DNA from: SB25 sp029560875
Lineage (GTDB): Bacteria; Bacteroidota; Bacteroidia; Bacteroidales; Tenuifilaceae
Reading direction: 5' to 3'
Assembly: GCA_035388225.1 (NCBI GenBank)
Contig: DAOOPM010000020.1
Location: 8,307 to 72,306 of the forward strand
DNA length: 64,000 nt
The notes under the pieces are model-generated. The model was not told the origin of the DNA and did no database searches. It saw only the letters and a program-made list of their open reading frames with translations. Both the position numbers and the translations under genes were made by a program. Position 1 is the stretch's first letter, and each line of letters opens with the position of its first letter. Positions 52,737 through 60,345 of this stretch are shown here, in pieces.

Positions 52737-53804
52737 TTACTTTTTCTCAATGATTTTTACATCATCGCCATCCTTTAGGTTCAATTGTCCGCTAACAATA
52801 ACCTGTTCACCTTCGGTTAAACCATTTATAACTGAAATTTGGTTGTTGTTGCTCTGTCCAGTTACAAGTTGACGCTTTACGGCTTTTCCATTCTCAACCA
52901 CAAAAACAACTGGGTTAAGCATGCTACCAACAATACTTGCTTTATTTATCAAAAGAGTTTCGCTGTTTTTAACTGGTAATGTGGCTTCGGCGTATAGTCC
53001 ACTTTTCAGGTGTGTTGCGTCATTATTTAAGGTTATTTCAACATTAAACTTCATAGCGGCATCAGCTTTTTCGGCTATTGCAGTAATTTTACCAGTAAAT
53101 TTCTGTCCAGGGAAAACGCTTAGATTTACCTCTACGGCTTGACCAATTGATATTTTATAAACCTCTTGCTCAGTTATTTTGATGTTTAGTTTAAGCTTGT
53201 TGTTGTTTACAACCTCACAAATTTGGGTGCCTCCACTTACCAGTTGACCCTCAGTTATAAAATCGTTGTTGATGTAGCCAGCAATTGGTGTTTTGATGCT
53301 TGTGTTACTTAGCGCTTTTTTAGCAGTAATAAGGTCGGCTTTAGCCTTTTTTAGTCCAATTGTTGCTTGTTCTAAATCGCGTTTTGTTACAGCATTTTCC
53401 TCGGAAAGGCGGGTTAACCTTTCAACATCTCTCTCGAATTGTGAGTAGTTGGCTTCAGCCGTAAGAACATTTGCTGCAATAACCTCGTCGTCAACCTTTG
53501 CGATTATATCGCCCGATACAACCTTATCCCCTTTTTCCTTATATATTTTGATGATTTTTCCTTGAGTTTCCGATACTACAGTAAGTACATCCGATGCCTC
53601 AAGTGTACCAGTTGCAACAACATTTTCCGAAAGAATTCCCTTTGTTACAGGTTCAACTGCCACAGGAATGCTTTCAACTTTTCGTTGAGCGTATGCAATA
53701 TTGTTTTGGAATTCTTTTTTGTTGTCGGCTAGTTTCCATACTATTAAAACTGCAACAATAATTACCGCTGTAAATGCGAATACGTGTGATTTTTTGATTG
53801 TCAT
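52737..53804 (-). CDS. RND efflux periplasmic adaptor
   Basis: A 355-residue membrane-fusion protein with one N-terminal hydrophobic helix, lipoyl half-motifs (Val-Ala-Thr-Gly-Thr-Leu-Glu and Thr-Pro-Ile-Ala-Gly-Tyr-Ile), an alpha hairpin (about 105-165), a beta-barrel and a membrane-proximal domain. Links the pump to TolC. It ends 31 bases before the pump gene. Confidence 0.93.
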   Translation of the reverse strand: MTIKKSHVFAFTAVIIVAVLIVWKLADNKKEFQNNIAYAQRKVESIPVAVEPVTKGILSENVVATGTLEASDVLTVVSETQGKIIKIYKEKGDKVVSGDIIAKVDDEVIAANVLTAEANYSQFERDVERLTRLSEENAVTKRDLEQATIGLKKAKADLITAKKALSNTSIKTPIAGYINNDFITEGQLVSGGTQICEVVNNNKLKLNIKITEQEVYKISIGQAVEVNLSVFPGQKFTGKITAIAEKADAAMKFNVEITLNNDATHLKSGLYAEATLPVKNSETLLINKASIVGSMLNPVVFVVENGKAVKRQLVTGQSNNNQISVINGLTEGEQVIVSGQLNLKDGDDVKIIEKK

Positions 53805-53835
53805 ATTTTTATTCTTTATGAGTTCTGAAATTGTG

Positions 53836-55236
53836 TTATTTAAGCATCGATTTTAAATTGCCGGATGCTTGAAGCATTTTAATTTCTGCTGTTTTACACT
53901 TTAGGATTTGTTGGTTGTACGAGTTGTCGGCTTGCAGAAATTCGGAGTTGACGTTTAGCAAATCGGCAAGCGATGCCATGCCTTCCTTATATAGCGATGC
54001 CGTTTGGTTGTAAACTTTTAGTGCCAATTCTTTATTTTCTTTTTGTGGAGCAAGCATACCCTGCGATGTTTGATATTCTAAGAAAGCATTGTTGTAGCTT
54101 ACCTCCAGTAAATCTTTTGTTTTCAGAATATCCTCTTTCAATTGCAGTTGTTTAATTTGAGTTTGTTTTACTTTGTGGTAGTTAACACCCGAACTAAATA
54201 TTGGCATAGTAAGGCTTAGCCCAAAGGTTGTAGAGTTGCTCCAATCGTTAATTTTGGCCTCGGTGTTGTACGATGAGTAGCTTAACTTCCCGAAGGCTGC
54301 GATGGTGGGGTAGAACTTTGCCTTTGATAGTTTTACTTGTTGTCCGTAAATTTCGTTCTGCTTAAGTAGCGCTTGGTAGGCGGGAACATTATCAACACTA
54401 AAGTTATTGGCGTTATTATTACTAATAAAATCGTTTACTAAGTTGAGTGTATCAATAGCAATCAAACTGTCGCTAGGCATTCCTGCTAAGGCTTTTAGGT
54501 AGTTTAACTGAATATTTACTCCATTCTGAATAGTTTGGCGGGTTACCTCAAGATTTGCTATGGAAACCTTTAAGCGGTTAACCTGACTCTCTTTAATAAA
54601 ATCGTTTTTATAGCTTAGCTCTGCAATTCGGTGAATCTCTTTGAGGTTGTTTATAGATTTATCAACTGTTTGAAGTTGAAGTATTAGCGAGCCAGCTTGA
54701 TAGTATCCCGATGCCACCTCTGCAATAATATCTTCCTCGCTTTTTGTTTTTAAGATTGAGTATAGCTCCTGTGCTTTTTTGCTGGTTTTTAGCCCTACCC
54801 AGTACGATTGGCTATAAATAAGTTGAGTAACTTGAACTCCTGCACTAGCAGTGTAAAGTGCATCTATACTGCCAAGCTGGTCAATCATTCCAGTTAATTG
54901 GTCCTTAATATTCTGTCTAACATCAGCACTTACGCCGTCGTTAATCATCATATCCAGAAAACCTCCAATTTTGATAGATGCCGAATCGGATATTCCAATG
55001 TCTGGTAGCTTCATTTTACTGTAACTTCCTGATGCTTCCACCTGTGGTAGGCCATAGCCAATGGCTTCTTTACGCATGTAATCTGCCTCTTTGCGTTGAA
55101 GTTCCGATTTTTTAATGTCTCTGCTATGCTCAAGTGCATAGTTAACAAGACTTGTAAGTGTTGTTTGCGCGCTTGCATCAAAACAAAACAGGGTAAGTCC
55201 TAAAACTGAAAAAAAACTTAAAACTTTTATTTTCAT
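53836..55236 (-). CDS. TolC family outer-membrane channel of the RND pump
   Basis: A 466-residue protein, signal peptide cut near Ala-Ser-Ala-Gln, then two TolC-like repeats of long helices. It starts with Leu-Thr-Ser-Leu-Val-Asn-Tyr-Ala-Leu-Glu-His-Ser, the usual first helix. First structural gene after tetR; a candidate operator lies 36 bases upstream. Confidence 0.92.
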   Translation of the reverse strand: MKIKVLSFFSVLGLTLFCFDASAQTTLTSLVNYALEHSRDIKKSELQRKEADYMRKEAIGYGLPQVEASGSYSKMKLPDIGISDSASIKIGGFLDMMINDGVSADVRQNIKDQLTGMIDQLGSIDALYTASAGVQVTQLIYSQSYWVGLKTSKKAQELYSILKTKSEEDIIAEVASGYYQAGSLILQLQTVDKSINNLKEIHRIAELSYKNDFIKESQVNRLKVSIANLEVTRQTIQNGVNIQLNYLKALAGMPSDSLIAIDTLNLVNDFISNNNANNFSVDNVPAYQALLKQNEIYGQQVKLSKAKFYPTIAAFGKLSYSSYNTEAKINDWSNSTTFGLSLTMPIFSSGVNYHKVKQTQIKQLQLKEDILKTKDLLEVSYNNAFLEYQTSQGMLAPQKENKELALKVYNQTASLYKEGMASLADLLNVNSEFLQADNSYNQQILKCKTAEIKMLQASGNLKSMLK

Positions 55237-55271
55237 ATTATCAAATTATTTGTTCTTTACTTTATTTAAAA

Positions 55272-55285
55272 ACCGACCAGTCGGT
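55272..55285. promoter_or_regulatory. TetR operator, efflux copy
   Basis: ACCGACCAGTCGGT, a 14-base near-perfect palindrome between tetR and the efflux genes. It differs from the second copy at 55945-55958 by only two bases (CAG versus CGT in the centre). Position upstream of tolC fits a repressor site. Confidence 0.75.
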
Positions 55286-55300
55286 ATGTTCTTGTGCTTT

Positions 55301-55322
55301 AAAAAAAGGCTAGTGCCTTTTT
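55301..55322 (-). terminator. Terminator or attenuator after tetR
   Basis: Stem AAAAAGGC/GCCTTTTT (55303-55310 and 55315-55322) with a 4-base loop, then seven T residues on the minus strand, right after the tetR stop. It would cut tetR transcription from that of the efflux genes and leave the latter with their own operator-controlled start. Confidence 0.65.
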
Positions 55323-55327
55323 ATGTT

Positions 55328-55921
55328 TTAAACTTTGATACTTTGGTATAGCTCAAGTAGTTGCTTAGAGTGCATTTCTAAGGCATAGTCAATTGAGCCT
55401 CCTAGCATTGTGTTTGTTACGATACTTGTCCCAATGGCCATAAAGTTCATTGCCATTATTTCAGCGTTAACCTTGTTTGAAACCTCACCATTCTTTTTGG
55501 CTAGTTCAATTGCATCAACCCAAATACTTTGCTCCTCATTGTAAAATTTGCGTCCAATTTCCGAAAAGTTTGGATAGTATTTGAAAGCGGCCATAAACAG
55601 TGATATGTGCTGAGCTGGTGAGCTTAGGTCTATATCGTTGCTATTAGATTTAAGGTGAATTTTTTCCTTCACTTTATTAATACTATTATCAATAAACTCT
55701 TTAAGACTAGAGTATTCAATGTGTATTGATGTTCTGTTTTCAATTAAAAAATTATCTACAACTGCCTTAAAAAGTTCTTCCTTGCTGGCGTAATAATGGT
55801 AAATTCCCCCTTTAGTAATGCCTGCCGCTTTTATTATGCTGTTAATTGTAACTGCTTCATAGTTGTTATTCAGGAACATACTGTAAGCAGTGTGCAGGAT
55901 TATGTCTTTTGTTTCTTTCAT
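55328..55921 (-). CDS. TetR/AcrR family repressor
   Basis: A 197-residue regulator. The ATG at 55921 (MKETKD) is chosen because it puts the helix-turn-helix (about 25-44, Thr-Ile-Asn-Ser-Ile-Ile-Lys-Ala-Ala-Gly-Ile-Thr-Lys-Gly-Gly-Ile-Tyr-His-Tyr-Tyr) at the normal place. The C-terminal ligand domain is divergent. Two copies of the same palindrome flank the gene, one in its own promoter and one before tolC, so it probably represses both itself and the efflux pump until an effector binds. Confidence 0.92.
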   Translation of the reverse strand: MKETKDIILHTAYSMFLNNNYEAVTINSIIKAAGITKGGIYHYYASKEELFKAVVDNFLIENRTSIHIEYSSLKEFIDNSINKVKEKIHLKSNSNDIDLSSPAQHISLFMAAFKYYPNFSEIGRKFYNEEQSIWVDAIELAKKNGEVSNKVNAEIMAMNFMAIGTSIVTNTMLGGSIDYALEMHSKQLLELYQSIKV

Positions 55922-55944
55922 TTTTATTGATTTTGACACCAAAA

Positions 55945-55958
55945 ACCGACCGTTCGGT
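55945..55958. promoter_or_regulatory. TetR operator, autoregulatory copy
   Basis: ACCGACCGTTCGGT, a 14-base near-perfect palindrome, lies 23 bases before the tetR start and immediately after the -7 element at 55962-55969, so bound repressor would cover the transcription start. Confidence 0.78.
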
Positions 55959-55961
55959 TTG

Positions 55962-55969
55962 CAAATATA
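55962..55969 (-). promoter_or_regulatory. -7 promoter element of tetR
   Basis: On the minus strand TATATTTG, perfect to the Bacteroidota -7 consensus, directly next to the operator. The -33 element is weak. Confidence 0.55.
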
Positions 55970-56054
55970 CGTACCTTTTTATATGTTGGTTACGCAATTT
56001 GAATTTTTAACAAAATTTAATTTAGCGTTAGATTTTTCATTTGTAATTGGCCGT

Positions 56055-56082
56055 TGTCATGCTGAACGATAGCGTAGTGTCT
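56055..56082. repeat. Possible fragment of a dispersed GTCATGCTGA-type repeat
   Basis: The stretch GTCATGCTGAACGATAGCGT resembles the GTCATGCTGAAC...AGC elements scattered in many Bacteroidota genomes. Only one partial copy is visible here. Confidence 0.3.
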
Positions 56083-56114
56083 ATTGAGTTTTATCGGACA
56101 GTAGCGATAAATTA

Positions 56115-56144
56115 TTTAAAATCTGATTAATCTTATTAGTTTTG
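56115..56144 (+). promoter_or_regulatory. Candidate promoter of the C69 dipeptidase gene
   Basis: TTTA (56115-56118), 18 bases, then a TAGTTTTG -7 element (56137-56144), about 40 bases before the start codon. Confidence 0.4.
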
Positions 56145-56185
56145 AAATTATCTAACTAAATCAGAAACCTAAAAACAACCCGTAT

Positions 56186-57796
56186 ATGAGTAAATTGGTT
56201 ACAACGTTATTCACATTTTTACTGCTTTATCAGGGCTCTTTTGCCCAAAGCATATTCGACCAGGTTAACGACCCCTATTTTGGCGAAACCTGTACCAGTA
56301 TTCTTGTTGGAAAGAAAGCATCAGCCGACGGTTCTGTAATTACCAGCCATACCTGCGATGGTAAATATCGCACTTGGATGACAATTGAAAAGGGTCAAAA
56401 GTTTAAGAACGATACTATTACATCTATCTATAAAGGCTTGCTTAAAACCGAATCGAAGTGGGATTTGCAGAATGTTACAAAAGTAGGGGAGATTCCACAG
56501 GCAAAGGAAACCTTCACATTCTTTAATACCGCTTATCCTTTTTTGAACGAGAAGCAATTGGCAATGGGTGAAACTACCATTACTGGTGCTAAAATTTTGG
56601 TTAATGAAAAGGGGATGTTTCTTATTGAGGAGTTGCAGCGAATTGCGCTTCAGCGTTGCTCTACTGCCCGCGATGCCATTCAACTTATTGGAAAGTTAAT
56701 TAAGGATTACGGTTATGGCGATTGGGGCGAGTGTATTACCATTGCCGATAAAAAAGAGGTTTGGCAAATGGAGATTTTTGGCGAAGGCCCCGATAAAATT
56801 GGTGGTGTTTGGGCTGCTCAGCGTGTTCCTGACGACCATGTTGGTGTTTCAGCTAATATCGCCAGGATATCTACAATCAACCTAAAGGATAAAGAGCATT
56901 TTATGGCTTCGGAGAACGTTTTTGAGGTTGCAAAAAAACTGAACCTTTGGGATGGAAATGAGCCATTTAAGTTTTGGAAAGCATACGGTAATGTGAAGAA
57001 ACCCTATATGATTCGTGAATTTTTTATACTAAACACATTGGCTCCTTCGCAAAACTTAAGCATGGAGATGGAAGAGTTGCCCTTCTCTGTTAAGCCTGAT
57101 AAAAAGGTGTCTGTTTACGATGTATTGGCTCTTTACCGCGAAACTTATGAGGGTACAAAGTACGATATGACCCAGAACATGAAGTATGTCCTCAAAAAGT
57201 ACAACGATAAACGCGAGGTTATCAGTCAGGATACAGTTCTTTCTCCAATTGCACATCCCTGGTTAACAGGGCACGAGCGCAATATGCTGAATTTCCTAAA
57301 GGATGGTACAATTAATTTTCAGCGCACTGTGGCTGTGTCGTGGTGCTCGTACTCACATATTGTTCAGTTAAGAGATTGGTTGCCCGATGAGATTGGAGGA
57401 CTTGCTTGGTTTTCAGTAGATAATCCTGGACAAAGTCCCCGTATTCCAATCTTCTCAGGAATTACTGAACTACCCGATTACTTTAACTATTGTGGACAGA
57501 AACGGTACAGGGATGATGCCTTGCTATGGCAGTATCGCAAAGCCAACAAGTTAGCAACTTTGGCTTGGCAAGAAACAAAGGATGATATGATTGGCGAGGT
57601 GAAATACTTTGAGCAAAAAGTTGAAATGGAGTCAAAAATGCTTGAACAACAGGTTGATGCATTGATTAAAGCAGGAAAGGTTGATGAGGCCAAGAAACTG
57701 CTAACCCATTACACCAAGGACTTTACTGGTGCAACCATTTTGCGCTGGAAAGAGTTGGAAACATTCTACTGGAATAAATTTGGAATGGGATTCTAG
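56186..57796 (+). CDS. Secreted C69 family dipeptidase
   Basis: A 536-residue exported peptidase. Signal peptide cut near Gly-Ser-Phe-Ala-Gln, then a short propeptide and the nucleophile Cys36 in Gly-Glu-Thr-Cys-Thr-Ser-Ile-Leu-Val-Gly, as in the PepD/C69 N-terminal nucleophile enzymes that free themselves by self-cleavage. Downstream Gly-Glu-Cys-Ile-Thr-Ile-Ala-Asp and Ser-Trp-Cys-Ser-Tyr-Ser-His-Ile segments are typical of the family. It cleaves dipeptides, here most likely in the periplasm. Single gene with promoter and terminator. Confidence 0.92.
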   Translation: MSKLVTTLFTFLLLYQGSFAQSIFDQVNDPYFGETCTSILVGKKASADGSVITSHTCDGKYRTWMTIEKGQKFKNDTITSIYKGLLKTESKWDLQNVTKVGEIPQAKETFTFFNTAYPFLNEKQLAMGETTITGAKILVNEKGMFLIEELQRIALQRCSTARDAIQLIGKLIKDYGYGDWGECITIADKKEVWQMEIFGEGPDKIGGVWAAQRVPDDHVGVSANIARISTINLKDKEHFMASENVFEVAKKLNLWDGNEPFKFWKAYGNVKKPYMIREFFILNTLAPSQNLSMEMEELPFSVKPDKKVSVYDVLALYRETYEGTKYDMTQNMKYVLKKYNDKREVISQDTVLSPIAHPWLTGHERNMLNFLKDGTINFQRTVAVSWCSYSHIVQLRDWLPDEIGGLAWFSVDNPGQSPRIPIFSGITELPDYFNYCGQKRYRDDALLWQYRKANKLATLAWQETKDDMIGEVKYFEQKVEMESKMLEQQVDALIKAGKVDEAKKLLTHYTKDFTGATILRWKELETFYWNKFGMGF

Positions 57797-57811
57797 TTTA
57801 TGATACTATAT

Positions 57812-57850
57812 AACCCTGTTAGAGTTTCGAAACTCTGACAGGGTTTTTTA
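57812..57850 (+). terminator. Palindromic terminator, copy 2 of a repeat
   Basis: A 16-bp stem with one mismatch (57812-57827 and 57830-57845, AACCCTGTTAGAGTTT against AAACTCTGACAGGGTT) and a 2-base loop, followed by T residues. It ends the dipeptidase gene and shares its core with the palindrome at 49494-49528. Confidence 0.85.
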
Positions 57851-57856
57851 TTGCTA

Positions 57857-58024
57857 TTACTCTATTCTTAGCCAGAATGAGCCCCCATGTTTTTCAACCT
57901 CTTTTAATGTTGGATTACTCCAAATAGGATTTAGTATTTGACTTAATTCTTCGTCCCTACTTATAAAATAGTTTGGAAGTATAGGCTGGTACCGTTCGCT
58001 GTTTGCCAGAAGGATTATTGCCAA
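57857..58024 (-). pseudogene. C-terminal remnant of an unknown gene
   Basis: An open frame of about 55 codons without ATG, bounded upstream by a stop. Its translation (Ala-Asn-Ser-Glu-Arg-Tyr-Gln-Pro-Ile-Leu ... Gly-Gly-Ser-Phe-Trp-Leu-Arg-Ile-Glu) has a protein-like composition and ends naturally. It may be the tail of a lost gene; the family is not recognised. Confidence 0.35.
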
Positions 58025-58179
58025 TTACAAGATTTTTTTGTAGTTTTATAGTAGTTTGATTAATAATGGCTCACTTGGTTAAGAGTGTTTTATTTATATT
58101 GTTTTTATTATACTAACTAGTTCATTGGAGGAATTCCGAAACTTATAAGGTGTTTAAGAGTGTTTTGTAATTTGAAACT

Positions 58180-58731
58180 ATGAAATATACCCCATTGAAA
58201 ATTTTAATTGTAGTTACTTTCCTTTTTTCTTGTAAAAAAGAGGATGTAAATACTTATCCTAATCTTATCTGTAACCCTAGTTTTGAAATTAATGGACAAG
58301 GAAGTCTTGAGTGTTGGACGATTGGGTATGATTATATAACTTATCCTGATTTATTTTCCTCAGATGTTCCCCCCAATGGCGGAAATTTTTCATTGAGTCT
58401 AAGCGGTGGCAAAGATGTTGATTTTGAACCTTATGTTGAAGGTTGTGTGACAAATATTGCAGGAAACAAAATAATCAATCTTTCAGCGTATGTTAAATCA
58501 TTATATGGTGGGCAGCCAATTTATCTTTGGCTTGAACAAGTGAGAGAAGGTCAAGTGATAAAAAGTAAATGTGATATGAGTTGGGCTTTTAACGGTTGGA
58601 GAAAATTTAAGGTAATTGATACCCTTTTCTTGGATACGAAGGACTCTATAAGGGTAAAAATCATTCAAACTACAGGGCAGAATAGTGGTGCGTTGGTTGA
58701 TTTGGTTGAAATGACTCAGATTAAAATTTAA
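58180..58731 (+). CDS. Small surface-type lipoprotein with jelly-roll-like domain
   Basis: A 183-residue lipoprotein with lipobox Leu-Phe-Ser-Cys followed by Lys-Lys-Glu-Asp, matching the Lys-acidic surface-export signal. The mature part opens with Leu-Ile-Cys-Asn-Pro-Ser-Phe-Glu-Ile-Asn-Gly and shows Asn-Gly-Trp-Arg-Lys-Phe and Ile-Arg-Val-Lys-Ile-Ile strands, as in carbohydrate-binding jelly rolls. No enzyme motif. Base composition is more AT-rich than nearby genes. Function unknown. Confidence 0.65.
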   Translation: MKYTPLKILIVVTFLFSCKKEDVNTYPNLICNPSFEINGQGSLECWTIGYDYITYPDLFSSDVPPNGGNFSLSLSGGKDVDFEPYVEGCVTNIAGNKIINLSAYVKSLYGGQPIYLWLEQVREGQVIKSKCDMSWAFNGWRKFKVIDTLFLDTKDSIRVKIIQTTGQNSGALVDLVEMTQIKI

Positions 58732-58822
58732 CATGAGTCTAATCTTGCTCATTATGATAAATTCGTAATCAATGACTTTCATTTTTATAGATACATAAGA
58801 ATACACAAATTGTTTTGTTAAA

Positions 58823-60310
58823 CTACTTCGTTGAAAGAAGTGTTGAACTTTTTAGGATAATCAAATCATCATCTTCATAAATTTTCACGTACGATTGGTT
58901 AGTTATTAGTTCGTTGATTTTCGAAAAGTAGGCTTCCTTAGATAAAGGCCAGAAACCGTAATTCTTCATTAATGCAATATATTCTGCATTGTTGATGTAA
59001 GGGAAATGGTAAAGTTTTTCAACCGAAACTATATGCGAAGCAAGCCTAGAACTTGCCGAAACGCTATTTCCATTGGATACTAATTCTAACGCCTTTTTAA
59101 CTTTCCGAACATCAACCTCTGGTATGTAATGCCTTTTAGAGTAGAATTTTGTATTCTTTGAGTCGTACCACTTTGATGCTCTGCTTTCTATGGTTTGAAT
59201 GTTAGCCCCAAGAGTAATGATTGCAACTGCAATTCCAATTGGAATTCGCCACTTTGTGCCAATTTCTTTCAATGAGTCAATAACAACAAGGCTTAGAATA
59301 GGAACAAACTCTATAGAGTACTGATTGTTTATGCCCCAAATACCATAATCGTCCGATAAAAATTTTTGCCCCAAAATAGGAATGAGCATAACAAGGTACG
59401 ATGGTTTGAAGAATAGGAATACTCCTCCCGAGAGCAAAATCATCAGGTGAGTCTCAATCTTAACGGAGTCATAAATAGAGTCGGGGTTTGTGTTTACAAA
59501 TAAAAGTTTGAAAATTAGTTGGGGTTCTTTGATGAATGAGTAGATGATTTGGAAAACTGAATCGCCATATTCCGAGTATCGGCCTAGTTGATGATTGCTA
59601 TCTGCTCCCTGCAGGTAAGGCATCACAACAAAAATGATAATGATTCCATAAATCAGGCATAAAATTGCAGCAGGAATCTCGAACTTAATATAATCGTAAA
59701 TACTGCGTTTATTTTTTAGCATAAAACCTAATAGAATGAAGAATAACCATATTGGCATTGTCTCCATTGCTGTTGCAATTAAAATCAGTAGTATAATAGA
59801 TAATTTAAGATTCCTTTTTTCTAAAAAGTATATAAGCCAAGGAACCATCATGCTTCCTATAACATTGTTGTGAAAGTCGAACGATAGAGCAGAGTAGATG
59901 CCCCAAATTGAGAAGAAGTGGAAGACGGAAATTAATGGTAGTGATGTGTTTCCTTCGAATTTTAGCTTTGAGTATTTGTAAATTCCTAATCCTCCTAATA
60001 GAACGGCAATAATTTGTATAATTAGCAGTGTATAACTTCCGAAAATGTAAAAGAATGGAGTGTAAAGGATTGTAATAGGGGAGAAGTGTGTGGCCAAAAA
60101 AGGCATTGTTTTGCCTTGGGCATCGAGGGTGAATGTTGCGTTATTAAAAATTGAGTAATTGTATAGGGCGTTATTAAACATCCCTAAATCAAGCGCATAT
60201 GTTCTGAATTGGTAATGATTAACTAGCGATATTGAGCAGTATATCAGCGCAAAAACAAAGAGTATTAATGCGGCATACTTGTCGGTTTTGCTGAGTTTTA
60301 TTTGCATCAT
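58823..60310 (-). CDS. DUF2079 polytopic membrane protein
   Basis: A 495-residue protein with about ten to eleven membrane helices and a soluble C-terminal tail. The first loop has Tyr-Ala-Leu-Asp-Leu-Gly-Met-Phe-Asn-Asn-Ala-Leu-Tyr and a later Ala-Thr-His-Phe-Ser-Pro motif, both characteristic of DUF2079. The family resembles GT-C glycosyltransferases and is thought to act on polyprenyl-linked sugars, but no member is well characterised. Starts at MMQ; MQ one codon later is possible. Confidence 0.82.
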   Translation of the reverse strand: MMQIKLSKTDKYAALILFVFALIYCSISLVNHYQFRTYALDLGMFNNALYNYSIFNNATFTLDAQGKTMPFLATHFSPITILYTPFFYIFGSYTLLIIQIIAVLLGGLGIYKYSKLKFEGNTSLPLISVFHFFSIWGIYSALSFDFHNNVIGSMMVPWLIYFLEKRNLKLSIILLILIATAMETMPIWLFFILLGFMLKNKRSIYDYIKFEIPAAILCLIYGIIIIFVVMPYLQGADSNHQLGRYSEYGDSVFQIIYSFIKEPQLIFKLLFVNTNPDSIYDSVKIETHLMILLSGGVFLFFKPSYLVMLIPILGQKFLSDDYGIWGINNQYSIEFVPILSLVVIDSLKEIGTKWRIPIGIAVAIITLGANIQTIESRASKWYDSKNTKFYSKRHYIPEVDVRKVKKALELVSNGNSVSASSRLASHIVSVEKLYHFPYINNAEYIALMKNYGFWPLSKEAYFSKINELITNQSYVKIYEDDDLIILKSSTLLSTK

Positions 60311-60345
60311 TTATTGTAAGACTCTTGTTTAATGCGAATGCAAGT

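Larger units (their letters stand above)
57797..58179. other. 383-base gap: terminator plus a gene remnant
   Basis: No intact gene. The left part holds the large palindromic terminator at 57812-57850, the middle a minus-strand coding remnant at 57857-58024, and the right part AT-rich sequence that must include the promoter for the lipoprotein gene at 58180. Confidence 0.6.
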
